From NCBI GenBank assembly GCA_019426215.1, contig CM033395.1:15676569-15740568 (forward strand): a stretch of 64,000 nucleotides of DNA, read 5' to 3'. Under the pieces are notes generated by a model. It ran no database searches, was not told where the DNA came from, and saw only the letters and a list, made by a program, of their open reading frames with translations. Origin of the DNA: Buddleja alternifolia (Eukaryota > Streptophyta > Magnoliopsida > Lamiales > Scrophulariaceae). Below, piece after piece: positions 41,179 to 52,393 of this stretch (position 1 is its first letter; the number at the start of each line of letters is the position of its first letter). Made by a program: the position numbers and the translations under genes.

Positions 41179-42760
41179 TGTTAGGTTAATGTTCTCAAAT
41201 GCCGCTAGAGGATTAGAGAATGTTAGGACATTATTAAATTATAATTTTTTCATATTCTATCAATAAAAGGCAATTAGTTGTTTACTATTATATTAGCATT
41301 TATATATTGTAATCATCTATAAGTCCATGAACACAATAGTTAACTCTCTAAGGCACTAGAGGAGTTTGATACTTTTTCTCAATTGGACATTGGAAATCAT
41401 GAAGACTTGTATGATGTGAGTTTTGACGAGAAAGGTGCCCATCAATCACTAGGAAGTAGTGAAGAACTCACATCATAGGTGCATTGATGGAGATAGTGGC
41501 ACTCAGACATGACTCACATCGATTTTGTCACATAGGTTTTCACACTTTGACAGTCAATGACAGAATTGATTAAATTGTAATAGGTGTGTCTGAACTTCAG
41601 GTTTGAGGAATTGAGTTGAAGATATACTTGTGTCATTAAAGTAATTAGATCCAATTCACCCTTTGGTGGGTCAATCTCGAACTGCAACTTAATGGGCAAG
41701 TAGTAGTATTAACTAATATGCAAGATGAGATTCGTTCCCTTGAAGGTGAACGATGAATTATCCTATGCATTTATAAATAAGTTAGATCTTAAAGTCTTTG
41801 GCCAAAGCATTCACTGATCTGGACTTATTATAAATATAGCATAGTGTCAAGTTAGTGAGTTTGACCTAAAACCATGACACTCACTTGACCGGGATAAGGA
41901 AACGAAGGCTAGGTGGGACCCACATTCATCTTATTTGGGTTACAATGTGGACCACTTGACTGGCTAGTGGGACCCACATTCAATGGAATCCTCCCATTGC
42001 CAAATATAGATGAGCTTAAAGAGTCATGCTTACAAAGGAAAAATCGATAGAAAATATGAAATATTTCTTGTGGTAATATTTTAAGCATTGGATACTTAAA
42101 ATTAATTAAATGGAATTAATTATTTGAAGAAATAAGTTAATTCATTTATAATTTCATTAATGTATTATTTCTTGAAAAAATAAAATTAATTAAATATCCT
42201 ATCTATTATTTAATTAGATTAATTAATTGTATTGAATTAATTAATTAAATAATGGATTGGACCGAGCTCAAATTGATGCACCAAGATACGCACCAAGACC
42301 GATAAGGGGCGGCCACTAGACGTCCTTAATGGGCTAAATTAAGCCCAAGGTATTAACTTAAGTGATATAAATATATCACATTAGTTAATACCTAGGTCAT
42401 AAGTTACAATTAACACTTGATCCACAAGACAAAAATTCCTCTCTCCCTCTAGCCTTAGCCGTCGGTCACTGTACCAAGCAAGGAGAAGATTTTTTTTATC
42501 AAGATTTTTTCGGCGAGACAATTTAGAGGCAGAACTTTTGGACTGCTCGGATTATCAAGAATTCATCCGGAGTTTTTCGCGAAGAAGTTGAATAATTCAA
42601 AATTTTGAGTTTCTCCAATCAATTCGCTACAACAGTTAAAGTATCATTTTCACTATCATAGATACGTCTGATAAAACCCCGAGATTGATCCTCTTATTGG
42701 AAAATCCAAATAAAATCTTAAAATACCGTTTCCGCTGCATTTGGTTAATTTTCTCCGACA
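41179..42760 (+). repeat. Copia LTR, plus orientation
   Basis: About 1.58 kb from TGTTAGGTTAATG (an alternative start TGTTAGGACATT is at 41221) to TTCTCCGACA. A primer site for initiator Met follows, so this is a 5' LTR. It shares with the C1 LTR the landmark CCTCCCATTGCC...GAGTC and with C2 the AATAAAAGGCA segment. The matching internal genes and 3' LTR are missing from the window. Confidence 0.75.
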
Positions 42761-42761
42761 G

Positions 42762-42774
42762 TGGTATCAGAGCC
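42762..42774 (+). other. Primer binding site (initiator tRNA-Met)
   Basis: TGGTATCAGAGCC, one base after the LTR at 42760. Confidence 0.9.
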
Positions 42775-43551
42775 AAATCGCGGGTTTGGCGTATGTAGTT
42801 TACGTGTAAATATGTAATAAGAATGCATGATTTACAGTTTTTTTTATCAATGCATGAGTAGATATGTGGATTTCGCGTTTTTTGTGTTCTTGAGGATTTT
42901 GTTTATTTTTTGTTCGTTAGAAATTAATAAAAGTTGAATTTTATGTTATTTATGTGATGAAAATTAAAATTGCAAGTTTCAGCTCTGACCCGTCGTCGTG
43001 GTGGCGACTGGCGCCCACAGCGGAGCTAACGGCGAAATGGCACAACAGCCGATGGCAAGCCCATCTTTCTCGGCACCTGATTTTTCACATGGCTTTCGCC
43101 TATTAGCCTTTCTCTTCAATTTTTATTTTTGTTACTTTTCTTTTGTTCTTCTTTGGCTTTCCTTCTTTGGATCCTTGTTTTAATACTCCTAGAAGAGGTT
43201 TAGTTTCAACATATCATGCAATTAATTAAACGACTATTTGAGTCTAAGTAAGGTGGGACCATATAGATGAATGAGTGATTATGGCTAGGCGATGCGTATG
43301 TTTGAGCATATTACGATAATGATTTAGTAAACGTGCAATCAGAAAATTACATAATATATAGATAATTGACAATTACAGAAAATGAGTATAGACCTTGCAT
43401 TAATAGTAGTTTCTGTATGTGCAATCATAAAATTACATAATATATAGATAATTGACAATTACAGAAAATGAGTATAGACCTTGGGGTTGAATGATCTTTA
43501 ATCTAATTTACAATAATCGAAAATAACAAGACTACCAACCTTGTTATAGCG
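42775..43551 (+). other. Orphan copia leader
   Basis: Leader-like AT-rich sequence after the primer site, with no gag. The frame at 42998-43183 (MVATGAHSGANGEMAQQPM, then hydrophobic) lies in a short GC-richer patch and has no recognisable domain. The leader ends at a minus-oriented LTR, so the element body was lost. Confidence 0.6.
43333..43482 (+). repeat. 86-bp-period direct duplication
   Basis: A 64-base block starting GTGCAATCA and ending TAGACCTT occurs at 43333-43396 and 43419-43482 with one mismatch noticed, separated by 22 bases. Confidence 0.8.
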
Positions 43552-45058
43552 TGTAACTTTCTTGATCTACAATACTAGTAGCAAATGGGCTCCTGCCTCT
43601 ATTATCATGTCGGATTTAAGCCGGAAGAAGAATCCACCACATCTTGCGCAGAAGGCCCACGGCTAGATAGAGGGGGATGGAGAGTATTTTATTCTCTACT
43701 CTAGTTGTGTTAAATGTTAGGTTAGGTTAATACTCTAATTAGGTGTATTTATAAGATGATGGGCTAGGAAATAATAGTTACCCAAGCCCATCTTCCTTAT
43801 GTTACCCGCCTATAAGCATGTAAGTGGGCTAATTTGACTTTCAACTTAGTCCACTCATTGATTAGATCCTCCAAATACTAGGCCAATTAATATAGACATT
43901 AATTAATAATTGAGTAAATTAATTAATCTAATTAATAATTTAGAATAAGAGGAATAAATAATAAATTAATCTAATTAATTATTGTTTATTATTTAATTTA
44001 TTCAATTAATGTAATTAATTAAATAAATTAATTCCTTTGCTCATATTACTTATTTGTTCATCAAATGACAAATTACCTTATTAACTTTATTTCTCCACTA
44101 GAGATTTTGTTCACTTATTTTCTTGAAAACGTGACTCTCTAGGTTTGTCTCGGTTGGCATTGGAAGGATACCAAGGATGTGGGTGTCACTTAACCAGTCC
44201 CGTGGACCTATATTGAACCCAATTGAGATTAAAATAATTTGATCAATACGAACCTTTGGTCACAAACACCATGTGAGTATAAGCCTTTTACTGTAACATT
44301 CTGATCGATTGAGAGTCATGAAATGTATCAAACTCATAGAATTTGATGTTGTGCTTAATAAATCATAGTAAGGTGAAATTAGAAAACCACCCTCGTATTC
44401 TACATGAGTTAGTTTATCTGCTTTGGCCAAAGACTTGTCATTTTATTTACCTATGATTACATAGGACATTTACTCATTTACTATTCAAGACAGTGAATCC
44501 CATTTTGGCAGCCACCGACCAATTGCTACTTGTCCACTGAGACTGTACTTCAAGATCTACCCCACTTAAAGCTGAAACGAGTCTAACTAATCTAATGACA
44601 AGCCCAGTGTCACAAGTACAATCTTCGTGACTCCTCAGGTCTAAAGCTCACGCACACTAGCATGATCAGTAATCTAATTTTTCACATTCCCTGGGTAAAT
44701 ACTCATGTGATTCGATTACAGCAAGCCGTGTTCGAATATGTCAATTCCATTGCAATATCTACGACACAAGCTCCTGATAATACCTAGTCACTGACTGAAA
44801 CTCTTTGTCAGAGCTCGTGTCATTCAATTCGAGACATAATGCCCAATTAAGACTCTTCGACTTGCAAACCTATTTTGAGTAATCAAGGAACTAACACTTT
44901 TAGTGTCCCTCTCCTTAATCCTTAAGGAATAGAAAGTCTCTCTTGATTACTTTGGACTCCTATGTTCAATACTTACTAATACCATTAAGATTTACGTGAA
45001 GGGAGAAAAGCCCTATACAATCTATTTGCTCATTAGCATCGAGCCCATAATCCTAACA
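43552..45058 (-). repeat. Copia LTR, minus orientation (solo or orphan)
   Basis: About 1.5 kb; the minus strand starts TGTTAGGATTATGGGC at 45058. It carries the family landmark (44131-44165, CTCTAGGTTTGTCTCGGTTGGC) seen in C1 LTRs. No primer site or purine tract is recognisable beside it, and the left end (TGTTATAGCG at 43552) is tentative. It faces the LTR at 41179-42760 in opposite orientation. Confidence 0.65.
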
Positions 45059-45189
45059 ACTTCGTACAATGAAATACTTTAGAGAGAACTAACATGAGTA
45101 CGAATCGAACAATGTTGTAAAGAAATAAACAAACTAAGTATGGAACTAAACATGGCAGTTCGAATAAAATGAACAAGCATAACACGACA

Positions 45190-45719
45190 CTAATCACCAC
45201 ACTTTAAGGGAATAAGCAAACAAAGCATGACTCTTATTATAAACATGGAAACTAAAAGTGAAAATGAAATAACTAACTTCTTGACTTCCTTCTTGCTTTT
45301 TTCTAAGTGTAGAACTTTCTCAAATTCTGCATATACAATCTCGTGAGGTATCCCGAATCTGAACAGCACTTGCTTCTTCAGGAATTTTATCACCTCGCCC
45401 TCAGTGATTTTTGCAAATGCTTTACTTTGACCCATTTGTTGAAGTAGTTGATACCTACTAGAAAGAATTTCTTTTGTACAGCAGCTGTCGGGAAGGGTCC
45501 TACTATGGCTATTCCTCATCTAGCAAACGGGTAAGGTGAGCTGATGTCTCCCATCGTCTTCGCTGGCTGGTGATACAGTGGTGTATATATCTGACACTGC
45601 TCACACTTTCGCACTAGATCTTGAGCTCCCGCCTTCGTGGTAGTCCAAAAGTAGCTTGCTCTAATTACCTTGGCTATGACGGCAGTTGCCCCCAGCATGG
45701 TTACCACACATGCCTTCAT
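45190..45719 (-). pseudogene. Tat-type integrase fragment
   Basis: 45719-45516 reads an integrase zinc region (VIAKVIRASYFW, DLVRKCEQCQIY). After a stop and a frameshift, 45519-45190 keeps ILSSRYQLLQQMGQSKAFAKITE and RFGIPHEIV from the catalytic core, but the DNG-type active-site segment is degraded (VYAEFEK). The C-terminus is missing. Confidence 0.75.
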
Positions 45720-45899
45720 GTATCTCCTTTAGGACATGCAGACCTTCCTCACTTGAAAGACACCTCAAGTAGGACTGTGCGAATGATCTGTTGTATAACA
45801 CTTCTTCTAGAATGAAGAACCTCAATGCTAGGCGCTGCAACCTCAGGGACTCCTATTTATCATCAGGTAGCTTTCCATATTAGAGATAGCTTATGATTG

Positions 45900-47520
45900 T
45901 TATCTCCAATCACTTTCTTCTCCTATGGCCTTTATGTCCTCTTCAATAACAACACTTGGCAATGATGGTATTATTATTTGCTGAGTGTTGCAATCAGTGA
46001 GGGCGCTGGCTAACCTTGCCAAATAATTAGCTTTCCCATTCTCTGACCTAGGTATCTGTCGGATCTTGAAGCTTTCAAATTGTTTACTCAAATCTTATAT
46101 ACTTTTTAAGTACTCTGCCAGTCGTGGCTCTTTTGTTTCATATTGACCCTCTACCTGACAGGCTACTAGCTGGGAGTCAAAGTGGAATACCAGATTCTCA
46201 ACTCCTGCTCTTAGCGCCATCTTTACCCCTAGGATGAAAGATTCATATTCCGCTTCGTTATGTGAACCTCTGAACTTGAATTTCACGGCGTACTCAAGAT
46301 CAATTCCCGGCAGCCGTCATTGAGCCATTCACATGCAACTACCATATTTCTTTCTCATGCTCACAAGTGGGCACCTCAGACATAAAGTCAGCTAAAGTTT
46401 TTGCTTTTTGGCCGACCTTGGAGAGTAAGAGATATCAAATTCGCATAACTCCACCACCCACTTGATCAGCCTTTTCTAAACTTTCGATCGCCCTAATATT
46501 TGCTTCAGCGGGTGATTGGTTCAAACTTCTATGCTGTGAGAAAGAAAGCAGGGTCTTAACTTTCTTATCGCAGTCACAAGGGAGATTGCCACCTTTTCTA
46601 TTTTGGTATACCTCGTCTCAGGTCCTCTCAAGGCACGACGTAGGTAGTATACTGGTCGTCGGCTCTTCCCATCCTCCCTTATTAGAATTAAGCTGACTGT
46701 CTGCTTCAAGACTACTAAGAAGAGGTACATGTTCTCCTTGAACTGGTTTGGTAAATAGGGGCAAGCTGGTAAGGTAAGCTTTCAGCTCCTCAAAAGTTAC
46801 TTGGCATTTTTCATTCCATAAAAACTGACTAGCTTTTTTGATGACCTTGAAGAGAGGTAAGTACACTCTCCTAGCCGGGAGATGAAACGACTCAAAGCTG
46901 TTATCCTTTTGGTAAATTTCTGGAACTTATTTTGAGTCGTAGGTGGAAACAGTTCTTGTATAGCTCGGGTCTTCTGCCAGTTGACATTGATGCCCTTCTC
47001 CGTTAACATGTATCTGAGGAAATTTCCACTTTTAACTCCAAATGCGCGCTTGAGGGGGTTAAGATTCATCTAGTACTGCCTTAGCACCTCGAACGTCTCC
47101 CTCGGGTCACCTATGTGATCTTAAGCCTTCTGACTCTTTACTAGCATATCATCTACGTACACTTCAATGTTTCTGCCTAATTGCATCTTGAACATCTTGT
47201 CCATCAACTGTTGATATGTGGCTTTAACGTTCTTTAGGCCGAATGGCAAAACTATATAACAGTATGTTTCAAAATCCATTATGAAGCTCACTTTCCTTTG
47301 GTCTTTAGGTTTTAGAGGTATTTGGTGATATCCCTATGAGGCATCCATTAAGCTTGAGAGCTCACACCCAGAGGTGGAGTCCACCAACTGTTCAATGCGT
47401 AGTAGATGGTAACAATCTTTCGGACACAGCCTTGTTGAGGTCACGAAAGTCTATACACATCCTCCATTTTCCTTTTCCCTTGGGGACCAACACGGCATTA
47501 GCTATCCATTCAGGGAACTA
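45900..47520 (-). pseudogene. Tat-type reverse transcriptase and RNase H remnants
   Basis: RT can be followed from about 47520 (CIDFRDLNKA) through LMDAS-GYHQIPL and LPFGLKNVKATYQQLMDKMF to an intact YVDD at 47160-47149 (EVYVDDMLVKS). It continues in 47069-46797 (LNPLKRAFGVKSGNFL) and 46866-46618 (VTFEELKAYLTSLPLF). Two RNase H-like segments follow: 46730-46521 (REDGKSRRPVYYLRRALRGPETRY) and 46286-46095 (GSHNEAEYESFILGVKMAL, FDSQLVACQVEGQYE). The double RNase H is typical of the Tat lineage. Numerous stops make it a pseudogene. Confidence 0.8.
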
Positions 47521-47688
47521 AATCTCCCTTATGTGGCCAACTGTTAATAACTTTTCTCCTCGCTTTGTATTATCTTGTCCTTTTCAGGTCCAAAGTGTCT
47601 ATTTTTCTGCTTCACGTGCTTCACAGATGGATATGTTGAGGTGATACGTTGCTACCATTGGGTTAATCCCCATCAGGTCGTTAGTCAA

Positions 47689-48450
47689 CTAGGAGAATAT
47701 TTCCACATATTCCCAAAGTAGTGATGTCAGGCGGGATAGGAGCTCTGAGTCGCACCGTAACCCCACGCGAGTGATCTTTGCAGGACTCCCTAGCACGAGC
47801 TCGATGGTAAGAAGGTCCTCTACAGGATTAACCTTAAGTTGTATATGCAACCTTTTTTCTTCCTCTTTGATTGCCATGATCTACCTTCCTTTCGCTTCAT
47901 TAGCCTCAGGTGATTCTATCTCCATATTAGCAACTTGTTCCCCTATTTTTATAGCCGCCATATAGCACTTTCAAGATATATGCTGATCACCCTTCATTTC
48001 TCTTATACCTTCCTGTACCGGGAACTTCAACTTCATGTAGTACGTTTAGATGACTGCTTGGAAAGCGTTCATGGTAGGCCTCCCTAATATGGTGTTATAT
48101 GCTGATGGTGAACTCACCACTAGGAACTTGGTCATCTTAGTTTTCCACCAAGGTTTGGTTCCTAGTGATAGGGGTAGCTATATTTGACTAAGGGGTCAGA
48201 CTATTTCTACCTAAAAACCAAAGATTGCAGTCTTTACTGGTTCCATCTTTACGTCTCCCAATTCTATTTGTTGAAGTGCGGGGTTAAAGTTACATCCACT
48301 GAGCTCCGACTATCATTAAACACTCGGCCTACATATAATTAGTGATGGGCGTTGGTAGCCTGATAACCAGCACATCATGATAAGCACGATGACATTCTGT
48401 CGCCCCAAACTGGATGAGTGGCTCTGTATTCATGTCAGCTACCTCCTAAG
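47689..48450 (-). pseudogene. Tat-type protease and linker remnants
   Basis: On the minus strand near 48110-48050 NTILGRPTMNAFQAV is followed by MKLKFPVQEGIREMKGDQ, the end of the gypsy protease domain and the linker to RT. The short frame 47877-47689 (MAIKEEEKRLHIQL) belongs to that linker. The D-S/T-G motif itself is not readable. Confidence 0.65.
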
Positions 48451-49306
48451 TTATCTCTGAGCAAGAAGTCTCCCGAAGAGCTCTGATGTGAGCTCACCTA
48501 GCTCTATGAGAATCTCCATCTGTGGGTCATCTTCATATCATGCCGATGAACCCTTTGCGGTTAGTAATGGTCCCCTTTTACAAGCTCATTTTTCTCAAGG
48601 TGAGCTCTGAGGCCCCTGAGGGTGTGGTTGCAGTTTTCTATTTTTCCTGAACTGCCTTCGTTTTTTGGGATGATAACTCTCTGGTGAAGGGCTTCTTTCA
48701 AACAAACTGGTGCATTTCTCGTGGTCCCGACATATGAGTTCTTGTAAAAATTCACTTTCAATCAAGTGTTTTATCTCATTTAGCAGGTGTCCACACGTGT
48801 TAGTGTCATGCCCATAGTCCTGGTCGAACTAGTAGTATTTGTGAGATTTAGAATTGACAAGCCCCTTGTAGTAGCTCCGAGGACATTTTATGAGATCCTT
48901 ACGCTCCACTTCCATGAGTGCCTGAGCAGGTGTTACTTTCATTGAAAAATGCGGGATATATTAGCGCTCTCCTCGATAGTTGCTCTCATTAGGAGGTCTC
49001 CTGGGTGCTTGTCTTGTGTCCCCTCCTTCTTTGTTGGTTATACTAGCTCCTGTCCCTTTATCTTTACAGCTCTTTCTATATTCATATAATTTTCTGCTTA
49101 AGCTAGCAAGTTATCAAAGTTGGTGGAAAGTTTCTTGGCAAGGGACTAAAACAAGTTGTTGTCATTTAGACCTTGGGCGAAGTCGTTAGATAGCACGTCA
49201 GCATTGGCTGAGGGAACCTCGAGAGTGTCAACATTGAACCTTTGTATGATCCTCGTAATGGCTCATTGGTCCCCTGGTGCATGTTAAACAAGCTCAAGTA
49301 CGTTTT
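48451..49306 (-). other. Gag-protease interval of the Tat relic
   Basis: Decayed coding sequence between gag and protease. Short in-frame words survive (for example DTLEVPSANADVLSNDFAQGL near 49200) but no domain is intact. The frames at 48561-48761 and 48980-49189 are not supported as genes. Confidence 0.5.
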
Positions 49307-49610
49307 CTAGAACTTTTTACTATTGACAAACTGGTGCAGGAACATCGACAAAAACTCTTTAAAAGAATGGATCGAGTTAGTGGCTATCTGATTAAACCAT
49401 TGTTGTGCAGCTCGGGTTAAGGTAGTCAGAAACACACGACATTTCACCCCGTTAGAGTACTGACGCAACAATGCACAATTCTCAAACTTCCATAAATGCT
49501 CTGTGGGATCTGAGGAGCCATCGTGTTCTAACACGTTTGGGGCACGAAAGCTGTTAGGTAACTCATCAGCGAGTACACGAGGGCCGAAAGGGACCCAACC
49601 TGGTGGGTTA
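49307..49610 (-). pseudogene. Tat-type gag fragment
   Basis: 49534-49307 reads EHDGSSDPTEHLWKFE, KCRVFLTTLTRAAQQWFNQ and SFKEFLSMFLHQFVNS, the conserved part of plant gypsy gag. Upstream GWVPFGPRVLADELP is visible to 49610, interrupted by a frameshift. The rest of gag is lost at the Athila LTR scrap. Confidence 0.8.
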
Positions 49611-49614
49611 CGTA

Positions 49615-49899
49615 TGACACGCTAAAAGCTAACGTGCTATGATAGCAAGTATACTAGTCGTGTGTAGTAATAAAAAGTGGACAAACTAAGTCCGGGTTGT
49701 CGAACCACGGAGACTTGAATTTTATAGTTTATGATTAGTAAGAAGATAAGAGACAATTCAACTTAAGAAGATTAAAACAAAGTAAATTGCAATGGTATGA
49801 GTAGCAAAATAGAGAACAAAGGAGAATGACTATAGATTAAAACTCAAGATTGATAAAACGACTAAGGCACATGCTACAACCTAATCTACTCATCAATAT
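49615..49899 (-). repeat. Athila-type LTR scrap (285 bp)
   Basis: Begins TGACACGCTAAAAGC and follows the Athila LTRs at 25226, 33055 and 38729 for about 285 bases, then stops at a copia pol sequence. ACGTA occurs directly before it (49610-49614) and at its right junction (49900-49904), either as a target duplication whose far flank was replaced or as microhomology. Confidence 0.8.
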
Positions 49900-49901
49900 A
49901 C

Positions 49902-51513
49902 GTATTGGAGATATTGAAGCAACTGTTAGAAATAGGTCCGCTACAATCAATGAGGCCATGTTCGCAAGCTTCTTGTCTCAAATGGAACCAAAGAAAGCGG
50001 ATGAAGCGCTCAATAATTCAAGTTGGGTAGAAGCAATGCAAGAAGAGCTTAACCAATTTGAGAGAAGCAAAGTTTGGACGCTAGTACCAAGACCAACTCA
50101 CCAAGGAGTTATTGGAACTAGATGGGTTTTTAGGAACAAGATGGATGAAGATGGCATTGTTATAAGAAACAAAGCCAGATTAGTCGCTCAGGGTTATTGT
50201 CAAGAAGAGGGTATTGATTTTGATGAGACGTATGCCAGTAGCCCATCTTGAAGCGATTAGAATGTTCTTAGCATTTGCCGCATTCAACAAGTTCATAGTA
50301 TACCAAATGGACGTGAAGAGTGCATTCCTGAATGGTAAACTCCAAGAAGAAGTTTATGTGGAGCAACCTCCAGGATTCATCAACAACCATGGCAAAAATA
50401 TGGTCTACAAATTGGATAAGGCACTATATGGCCTTAAACAAACTCTAAGAGCATGGTATGCCACTTTCTCTATCTTCCTTATAGGTAAAGGCTTTTCAAA
50501 AGGCAGCGTTGATACATCGTTATTTAAAATTACCCATAATGAAGATATTCTCTTAGTCCAAATCTATGTTGATGATATTATATATGGTTCCACTAATAAG
50601 CGATTGTGTGAGAAATTTTCAAAAATGATGCAAGATCAATGTGAAATGAGCATGATGGGTGAATTAACTTTCTTCTTAGGATTACAAGTTAAACAACTCC
50701 CTAATGGCATATTTATAAACCAAGCTAAATACACACGTGATATGATTAAAAAATTTGGTATGAAAAATGCATCATCTTCAAAAATTTCAATGAGCCAAAC
50801 GTTTAAGTTAGATAAAGATGAAAGTGGAAAGAAAATTGATATCATTAACTATAGAGGTATCATTGGATCACTTCTTTATCTTACTGCCAGTAGACCCGAT
50901 ATTATGTTTTCGGTATGCATGTGTGCACGTTTTCAAGCTGATCCTAGAGAATCACACTTAAATGCTGCCAAGAGAATTCTTAAATACCTAAAAGGCACAC
51001 AGAATGTGGGCTTATGGTATCCAAGGGACTCTCCTTTTGAACTAATTGGTTATTTAGACGCAGATTTTGCAGGATGCAAAATAGATAGAAAAAGCACTAG
51101 TGGTACATGTCAATTTCTAGGTGATAGACTAATTTCGTGGCATAGTAAGAAACAACAATCCATAGCGACTTCTACCGCTGAAGCAGAGTACGTAGCCCCT
51201 GGGAGCTGTTGTGCACAAATCCTTTGGATGAGGCAACAACTTAGAGATTATGGAACAATCCTAGGTCCTACCCCCAATCCATTGTGATAACCAAAGCGCT
51301 TTAGCTATGACCCAAAATCCTGTTCTTCATTCTAGAACTAAACACATTGACATTCGATACCATTTCTTGCGTGACCATGTTCAAAAGAAAGATATCTCCA
51401 TGCACTTCATTGGAACTGACAAACAATTGGCAGATATCTTCACCAAAGCACTCAACGAACAACGCTTTCTCACTTTGAGAAGTGAATTAGGTATGATTGA
51501 TTTAAACGCTTAA
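49902..51513 (+). pseudogene. pol: C3 RT-RNase H fragment
   Basis: Three frames join into one RT-RNase H region. 49850-50251 carries IGTRWVFRNKMDEDG and [20 protein letters not shown] two-base loss at about 50231 shifts to 50214-51287, with [17 protein letters not shown], the active site [11 protein letters not shown] and [15 protein letters not shown]. One extra base near 51276 shifts to 51307-51513, with [17 protein letters not shown] and the terminal MIDLNA. It parallels C4 almost word for word. The first 50 bases of the 49850 frame belong to the Athila LTR scrap, so that start is false. Confidence 0.88.
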
Positions 51514-52393
51514 ATCATAGAGCATCATATTTTATAGGCACATAATTTTGGGGGAATCCACTTTATGATTATGTCTAAATAGTTTTTCAAATTGAAATAA
51601 GTCATTAATTTTAGGGGGAACCTTAAAATTATACTTATCTCAATTCATAAGCGACTGTGATCAAAAATTGACTTTGAAAATTTATGCATTGATCACTAGC
51701 GCTTATCTATTATGCATGACAAAATCAATCTCTAATAAATGAAAATGTCTTTTATAAATCCAAGCAGTTGATGTTATCTTTAAATTTAAGAAATTAAATT
51801 TTGTTCTTAAAAGACTTCAGCATTAAAAAGATTCCCACTTTAACGCTAAGTAATCTTTTTCTGAAACTCATGCACAGTTTTCATCGCTGAAAGTAGCGTG
51901 TGGATAAGTCCTAAAAGATTAGATTTGCCAATTGCCCACATGTGCTTATCACATCAAATTGAAGGTTAATGATTCTTATCTAAAAACTAGGCGGTTCAGT
52001 AACTGCACTAGTTTGAGTACGTGTCAGTGTACTATCAGGCGCGTGTATTTCACATTGAAAATTTCAAATTTATTCAAACCTTTTTTTTTTTTGAAAAGGT
52101 AACTGCGGATTTCAAACCATTATATTCCACAGTAGTTACCCATTTTACCGCACTTTTTGACATCCGTCTTTATGAGTAAACGGCTCAAATTTACTTTTTG
52201 TTGTTTTCAAAATTAACTTCTGAACACGTGTCATTTATCTACCAGTTGAGGAGTTATTTTTGCCTCCTATTTAAACCCTTCACAACCTTTACAGTAAAAC
52301 TTTATCACTTCCAAACTCTTCTACTGTAAAAGGTCTCTCTAAGGAAAAAAATTATCTTTTCTCTCCTCTACCCAAGCTTTTCCAAGTTCATCA
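51514..52393 (+). other. C3 untranslated region between pol and ORF2
   Basis: AT-rich, with several GGGGGAA blocks (51549, 51614) that recur in C4 after pol. A TATTTAAACCC stretch at 52269 followed by a CT-rich segment just upstream of the ORF2 ATG could be a promoter for ORF2 (inference). No gene is visible. Confidence 0.55.

Larger units (their letters stand above)
45190..49614 (-). mobile_element. Decayed Tat-type Ty3/gypsy element
   Basis: Minus-strand remnants run right to left: gag (49534-49307), protease (about 48100), RT (about 47520-46620), RNase H of the type with a second archaeal-like domain (46286-46095 and 46091-45900) and integrase (45719-45190). Many stops and shifts interrupt them. 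No LTR for this element is visible; it is cut at 49614 by an Athila LTR scrap and fades out near 45190. 45059-45189 holds nothing I can assign. Confidence 0.8.

Noticed and set aside
42998..43183. 61-codon ORF with a hydrophobic C-terminus
   Set aside because: Short, without homology, in an orphan leader; hydrophobic run comes from T-rich DNA.
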